Positions 58,601 to 64,000 of a stretch of DNA of 64,000 bases are shown piece by piece. Numbering within the stretch: the first letter of the stretch is position 1; each line of letters opens with the position of its first letter. Under the pieces are notes generated by a model. That model did no database searches. It saw only the letters and a program-made list of their open reading frames with translations, and was not told the origin of the DNA. This DNA comes from Castanea sativa (Eukaryota; Streptophyta; Magnoliopsida; Fagales; Fagaceae): the NCBI RefSeq assembly GCF_040712315.1, contig NC_134013.1, forward strand, positions 74,406,001 through 74,470,000. Direction: 5' to 3'. Both the position numbers and the translations under genes were made by a program.

Positions 58601-61600
58601 TAGAGGGAAACTTCCCTGGCAAGGTTATATTGTAAGTTCACTCCATCCTTCCACCTTGTATTGACTGGCATTGGAAAGTTTGTGGATCTAGGGTTCTGAA
58701 TTATTGAAGAAAGGGTTATGAGGTTGTGTTAGGAATTAAAAGATGGTTTGATGAGTTATTTGATTACCATTTGGTAGAAGAAAGTATGTGGAGTTTTAGG
58801 GTTTTAATTTAATAGGTAAAAGGGCTTGATTTGGGGTAGTAAGGAAGAAGAAATATTGAGAATTTCATGGTGTTTTAGGGGCTATGTGAAGAGTACCTGT
58901 GAGTAAAACCCCAAGAAAGAGAAGAAGAAAACAGAGAAGAGAAAGAGAGAAAAGAACACCCAAAGGCTAACATGCCTCAATGCTCAATGCTCAAAACACT
59001 ATTTTTATTATCATTTTTTGACAAGTAAAATATTGCATTAATTAAATGAAAAAAGGGTGTCGCTCACAGACACAGAATGTATACACCAGGTACACCGACA
59101 TCAAACGCTAAAAGTACAACTGTCAAGCATCTTAAATAAAATAGTAAAAGAAAACAAACATGAGGCATTTATCTAAGTCACAAAACTAGTACATCAGGTC
59201 AAAGACAGATTTTTTTCATCCTTCAAAAGTCCTAGCGTTCTTCTCCCACTTAGTGGCCCACATGAGACAATGGGGGACCACTCCAAATCACAAAACTAGT
59301 ACATCTGCCAACTTTACCTTTCCAATGTGCTAAAAGCTCCACATCACCCTTTGGCATAACACAATGAACCTCAAAATGAGAAAATACCATGATCCAAAGC
59401 TCTTACACATTAATACAATGGAGGAGTAGATGATTGATGGTCTCCCCATCCCTCTTATTCAGGCAACACCATTCTATAATAATTAGTCATTGCTTTTTGA
59501 AGTTATCAGCAGTTAGGATTTTCCCCCTAATTGATGTCCAAAGGAAAAGACTGTCCATTGTTGGAACTATAGGCTTCCACAGGCTCCTCTTAAGGAAAAG
59601 ACGAATGGGCTGTGAAATGTAACATTTTATAATAGGATTCAACTTAAAAGACAGTCCATTCAGCAAAGAGTATTCACTCCACCTTGCCTTATCACCCCAG
59701 AATAAATTGTGTCTATAAAAGAGGCAACAGACTCCAGCTCCCAATCTTCGACTGGTCGAATGAAGCTGACATCCTAGTGGTTATTATCCCCCAAAAAAGT
59801 CCAAAGATCTGCCACCAAAGCATCCTTATCTTGTGTAATACTAAATAGTTCCTAGAACCTCTACTGTGGCGGTAGCCCGCCACACCAGGAGTCAGGCTAA
59901 AACTTTATAGAAGAGCCATTGCCTACCTTGAAGCTGATGAACCAGTTCAAACCCTCCCAGTCATCTCCGTTTGAACACATGAGCACATGTTTATAGGATT
60001 CTTTCTTGTACTAAGAATCTTAGGCCTCCTAGTTTGACTGGTAAACTAGAAACCTAATAAAATGCTAACTTGGACCCAAATAAAATTAAACTTAAAACAC
60101 TTAGGATCTCCTAGAAAATTCTAGACTCTACTAAAGTACCTAAAATACCCTTAATTTGCTTCATTTGCAGTAAATACAGATTTGCTGAATGCAAAATTGA
60201 CCATAACTCATAAAATAAAAACCCAATTAAAAAACTGTTTTAACCCTAAAATAGACATATCTATACCTTTAAAACCACTCAATATTCACTTCATCGCTAC
60301 ATCATTAGCAATTGCAATTTCTTAGCTTGGATTACCTAGCATTTTGTTCCCATTCTATTTTCCCTGTCTCTATGTTTCTACAATGTTTAATAGTCTCTTG
60401 GCTGTAGGGAGAAAACAAAGGATTTCTTGTTTGTAAGAAGAAGATGGCAACTTCTCCTGAGATACTATGTTGCTTGTGTCCTCCTCCTTTTCAACAATTT
60501 TTTGAGATGGTGACCAATATGAAATTTGACGAAGAACCAAATTACTCAAAGCTAATTTCCCTTTTTGACAACAACATGTGTTCCAATGCAACATTGCGAC
60601 CTATCAGAACTGATGGAGCTATAAAGGTGACTTGGTGTTTTAAACTTATTGATCTTCTTTCGTGGATAATCTCTTAAATATTTGTTGTTGAATCTACTTA
60701 TTTTAAAAATATATATGTATTTGTTGTTGACTCTTGCATGCATTATAGGTGGGCCAAAAAAGGGTGAGATCACTTGTTGAATTAGAAGATGGTGGGCAGC
60801 TTAATAAGAAAGTTCGACTAGGAACTCCTGCCACCCAATGGATCTCAGTCTATAATTCCCGATCAGCAATGAAGCAGAGGTGAATGACGCTCAAATATTG
60901 TGGGACTTAGGCCACTCCCCCTTCTTCTATATTAGTAATAATACCTAGAGATTTCTATAAAAATATATATTGTTTCTATGTCTGATAATTTTTTGGTCGA
61001 TGTGTAGCTTTGATAATAACTCAAAGTCATGTTCTATGTTTTGTATGGTTAAAAAAATTAACATTGGAGTCTTATCATTAAATCATTTGAAGCACTATTT
61101 AGGGTCACTGTGGGAAAATATGTTCTTTTGTCTTATCAAGCCCAGCTGCCCCCCCCCCCCCCCCCTGCCCGGCGGTGGGTGGTGTTATAGTTTTTAAACA
61201 CTTAACTTTTCGTGATTTTGTTGCCTCCATAGACTTGAAATGTTTTGGTAGGAACTAGTTGTTAGTTTTAGATATACATATTTTTTGATAGGTAAGTTGT
61301 TAGTTATAGATATTTACATCATATCTTGGAGTTTAGCTAGGCTACTTAATCTCTTTCTGAAAGGAGAATGCATTTTAAAGTTATAGATATTATACTGGAA
61401 TCAGCTGTTATACCTGCATTTCATTGGTAGTCTTATTCGAATCTTTTCAGAGGGAAAGAGCCTTTTGAGATTGAATCCATGATCACCTTTGATTGTGTTG
61501 GCTAAAACTTTTACTTATTGATGGCCAATTATAATTGTTAATGTAAAATTATCTGTTTTCACTTGTTGGTTTTAGATTCTTTATCTTATCTACAAGTAAT

Positions 61601-63486
61601 GGCATGCCTTAACTGCAGGTATCACTACAATGTTATGGATTCAAGACTACACCAGCATGCGGATAAAGGAAGAGAAGATGGTTTGTACATTAGCTGTGTA
61701 TCTTCATCATTGAATTTGTGGGCCATCGTTATGGATGCAGGGACAGGTTTCACATCCCAGGTTTATGAACTATCACCCATGTTCTTGCATAAGGTGGGTA
61801 TTACCATAACTTTTCATCATCACTGACAACATGTCAAAATCATGCTCTGAAAACTTATCCAAATTTCTACCCAACTCACTGCCTTTCTCTTTACCTGTAT
61901 AAAAAAGGAAAACTATAACTTGACATCATTTTTTGAACTTCATATTCAATAACATGGTGGTTTAGCTACTTCATTTCTCTAATTTTATTTGTCAGGAGTG
62001 GATAATGGAACAGTGGGACAAGAATTACTACATCACTTCAGTGGCTGGTGCATGTAATGGCAGTGCCTTGGTGGTAATGTCCCAAGGTAAGTGACAGCAA
62101 TTTATCTTTCCTTTATTTCTGCAGCCTTCACTCTGTTTATCTAATTCTTAAGAGTGGTATTTGAGATGCTTAGGTTTGGTGACCGTAATTTATTTCTCAA
62201 AAAGAAAAAGAAAAAAAGAGCACATTTTGACATATCCTTGTACGACTGGATGCATGCTCATGGTGTCATTCATTTGATGTCTTTTGTTGATTTCTCAGTT
62301 TTCCTCTCTTTATGGTTTGTAATCTTTGCTCTTTGGACCGTTCACACCCTTTGTGACAGTTTCTTTTCTGTTTCAAATGAAATTTTTACTCATTAAAAAA
62401 AAAAAAAAACTTGCTTCCATGAGCTAGCAAAGGTTAGCTTAATTATGGGAAACTAGCTTCTGAAAGCTGGTATTATTTTGGGCATGATAACTGAATTTCC
62501 TGGGTTAATGCTCCTGTTACTTTTATTTTTATTTTTATCTGATTGACATATCTCTTCCTTGATGTATTCTGGAAAGAGTATATACTATGATATTATAGGA
62601 TTCTTTGAAGGAGTGATTATAAAATGTTAACATAATTTTCTTCACTAGATCCTACATTCCTTTTCTTGTCACTTTTCACCTTTATTTGGGTGGATTTAAT
62701 TTATTTCCAGAGTAAGCAGTCTTACTTGTCAAGTTTCTCCTTTATATCTGTTTAGCAATTATTCCTTTTATGGCACTTGGACAGTTTTGGTTGGGAGTTT
62801 CTTCCAAAAGCTGGAAAGTCCCTTTGAAACCAACTGTGCCAAACTTTGCACACCCCTAGTTCTGATGAAAGTTATTGATTCTAAATTTATTGGTTATCAG
62901 ATTGCATCATAAATTGCAAGTTTTTTTTTTTTTGAAAAATAGTTCTAAAGTAGGCTTCATAGTAATGATCAGGTCTTCATTATCTTCCCCCTGCAAGTTT
63001 TCTGGAGCTATTTTTTTGGGTAATATATTGCCAATATTGCTTTTCTTGCTATTGAAGGTGTGCCTTACACTCAGCAGTCCTACAAAGTCAGTGATGTTTT
63101 TCCTTTCAAATGGATCAATAAGAAGTGGAAAGAAGGCTTTTCAGTCACCTCCATGACCACTGCAGGTAGCAAATGGGGTATTGTCATGTCCCGAAATGCA
63201 GGTTATTCTAATCAGGTAGTTCAATTTCTTATTGCAATGTTCCTTTCAAGATGAAATACTGGAAAAGCACTTACGCCTTGTACTGTATTCTTCTTAGGTC
63301 GTTGAACTTGATTTCCTCTATCCAAGTGAAGGGATTCATAGAAGATGGGAGGGTGGATATAGGATCACCTCCACTGCTGCTACAGCAGATCAAGCTGCAT
63401 TTATACTTAGTGCACCCAAGAGGAAATCACTAGATGTGGCACAAGAAACTCTGAGGACATCAGCTTTTCCTTCTAACCATGTTAAG
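55641..63486 (+). CDS. MUT9-like / casein-kinase-1-like protein kinase (3' end outside window)
   Basis: Sixteen exons join in phase at GT-AG borders and give 658 residues: 55641-55743, 55819-56036, 57013-57138, 57232-57305, 57389-57458, 57556-57611, 57715-57786, 57873-57967, 58077-58143, 58502-58631, 60408-60626, 60749-60879, 61619-61793, 61996-62086, 63058-63215, 63298-63486. The N-terminus ([14 protein letters not shown]) and GRGRGRGF stretch are basic. The kinase domain starts at [11 protein letters not shown], with VALKFE (ATP-anchoring Lys), [14 protein letters not shown] (catalytic Asp), DLGLA in place of DFG, and [15 protein letters not shown] long C-terminal domain follows ([30 protein letters not shown]). 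This is the plant MLK/AEL group related to rice HD16/EL1, nuclear casein-kinase-like enzymes acting in light, flowering-time and histone phosphorylation pathways. The last exon should lie beyond 64000. Confidence 0.93.
59190..59830 (-). pseudogene. Inverted LINE remnant in coding intron 10 of the kinase
   Basis: On the minus strand the frame reads [57 protein letters not shown] and then, after a stop, [20 protein letters not shown]. This is the zf-RVT region of plant L1-type LINEs (SIW....P.....F.W....I.T.DNL..R......C..C...ET..HLL..C). The intron is 1776 bp, by far the longest coding intron, and this insertion accounts for much of it. The LINE is antisense to the kinase transcript. Confidence 0.75.
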
Positions 63487-64000
63487 GTACATCTGATCTC
63501 TATGTGTGTGCACGTGTATGTTTTCCAATTTATTAGTGAGTGTTTACATAATGCTATAGAATGATTATTTATGTTTCCCAATTTATTAGTGAGCATTTAC
63601 ATAATGCTATAGAATGATTATTTATGCTTCCCAATTTATTAGTGAGCATTTACATAATGCTATAGAATGATTATTTATATTTACATTAAATCTTGTTTTG
63701 CGGAATATAGAAAGTTATTGTTGTTACTTTTGAAAGTGAAGTTTTTTTTTATGACTCATCCCCTCCCTTCCCCCTCAAAAAAAACTGGGTTTAGTGATTC
63801 CATTCTAATAAAGATTGCATTACAACGCTATATATGTGTGTACCTATTTGCTCTATTAAAAAAAAAAAAAAAAATACAAACCTATTTGCTGGACTGTCCC
63901 AAATATCAGCAGAAGTGGAAAGTCTTGAAGCTCCCCTGCCCCACCCTTCATTTTATAGTTGAAATTTTGGAATTGAACTTAATTACTAAAGAGTGACAGC
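63487..64000 (+). other. Incomplete last visible intron of the kinase gene
   Basis: The donor GTACATC at 63487 follows the last identified exon. No exon with the expected C-terminal residues could be recognised before the window ends, although AG dinucleotides occur (for example CAGCAG near 63908). The terminal exon is presumed to be downstream. Confidence 0.55.
63525..63683. repeat. 53-bp tandem repeat x 3 in the last visible intron
   Basis: Copies starting CCAATTTATTAGTGAG lie at 63525, 63578 and 63631, each containing TACATAATGCTATAGAATGA. Differences are few, so the expansion looks recent. Confidence 0.9.

Overview
This is nuclear DNA from a flowering plant, most likely a woody eudicot. 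Supporting signs are AT-rich intergenic DNA, GT-AG introns, an arabinogalactan-peptide gene, a MUT9-like/casein-kinase-1-like kinase gene, and plant-type Tat-lineage Ty3/gypsy, PIF/Harbinger, MULE, CACTA and Helitron elements. The species cannot be fixed from the sequence alone. I saw no bacterial, organellar, rRNA, tRNA or CRISPR content.

Only two host genes look intact: a 64-residue AGP peptide (two exons, 23120-23416, +) and the kinase (16 coding exons visible, 55641-63486, +, with the last exon beyond the window). Most of the rest is a nested archive of mobile elements, many dated or bounded by readable target-site duplications (TSDs). Region 328-3601 is a MULE with a Pack-MULE (1742-3387) nested in it; the inner element carries pieces of VPS16 and of a DUF668-like gene. 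Region 6305-16428 is a degenerate Tat-lineage LTR retrotransposon on the minus strand with 5-bp TSDs. It has a dual RNase H and, between pol and the 3' LTR, an extra gene on the opposite strand with three introns and its own TATA box. Region 16434-23000 holds a LINE RNase H remnant, a 183-bp CACTA MITE, a 180-bp MULE-type MITE and two Harbinger-type elements, and ends in the AGP promoter.

Region 26512-30738 holds a Helitron-like element split by a solo LTR, a 129-bp tandem repeat, and a MULE containing a Harbinger element that carries a SEC23/SEC24-like fragment. Region 30992-41221 is a 10.2-kb PIF/Harbinger element with a Myb/SANT-like gene, a DDE transposase whose first catalytic Asp is Asn, and an opposite-strand GRF-zinc-finger/coiled-coil/membrane-tail gene. 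A 1.4-kb solo LTR sits exactly on a splice donor of its SANT gene.

Region 41222-52470 is mostly unrecognised repeat-like DNA. It includes a second Helitron-like element, a broken MULE transposase, and a duplicated block whose copies provide an internal empty site for a small MITE. From about 52.5 kb on lies the kinase gene, with a probable 5'UTR exon, a LINE tail in its 5'UTR intron and an inverted LINE piece in coding intron 10.

All identifications come from reading the sequence and remembered family signatures. No database search was run.
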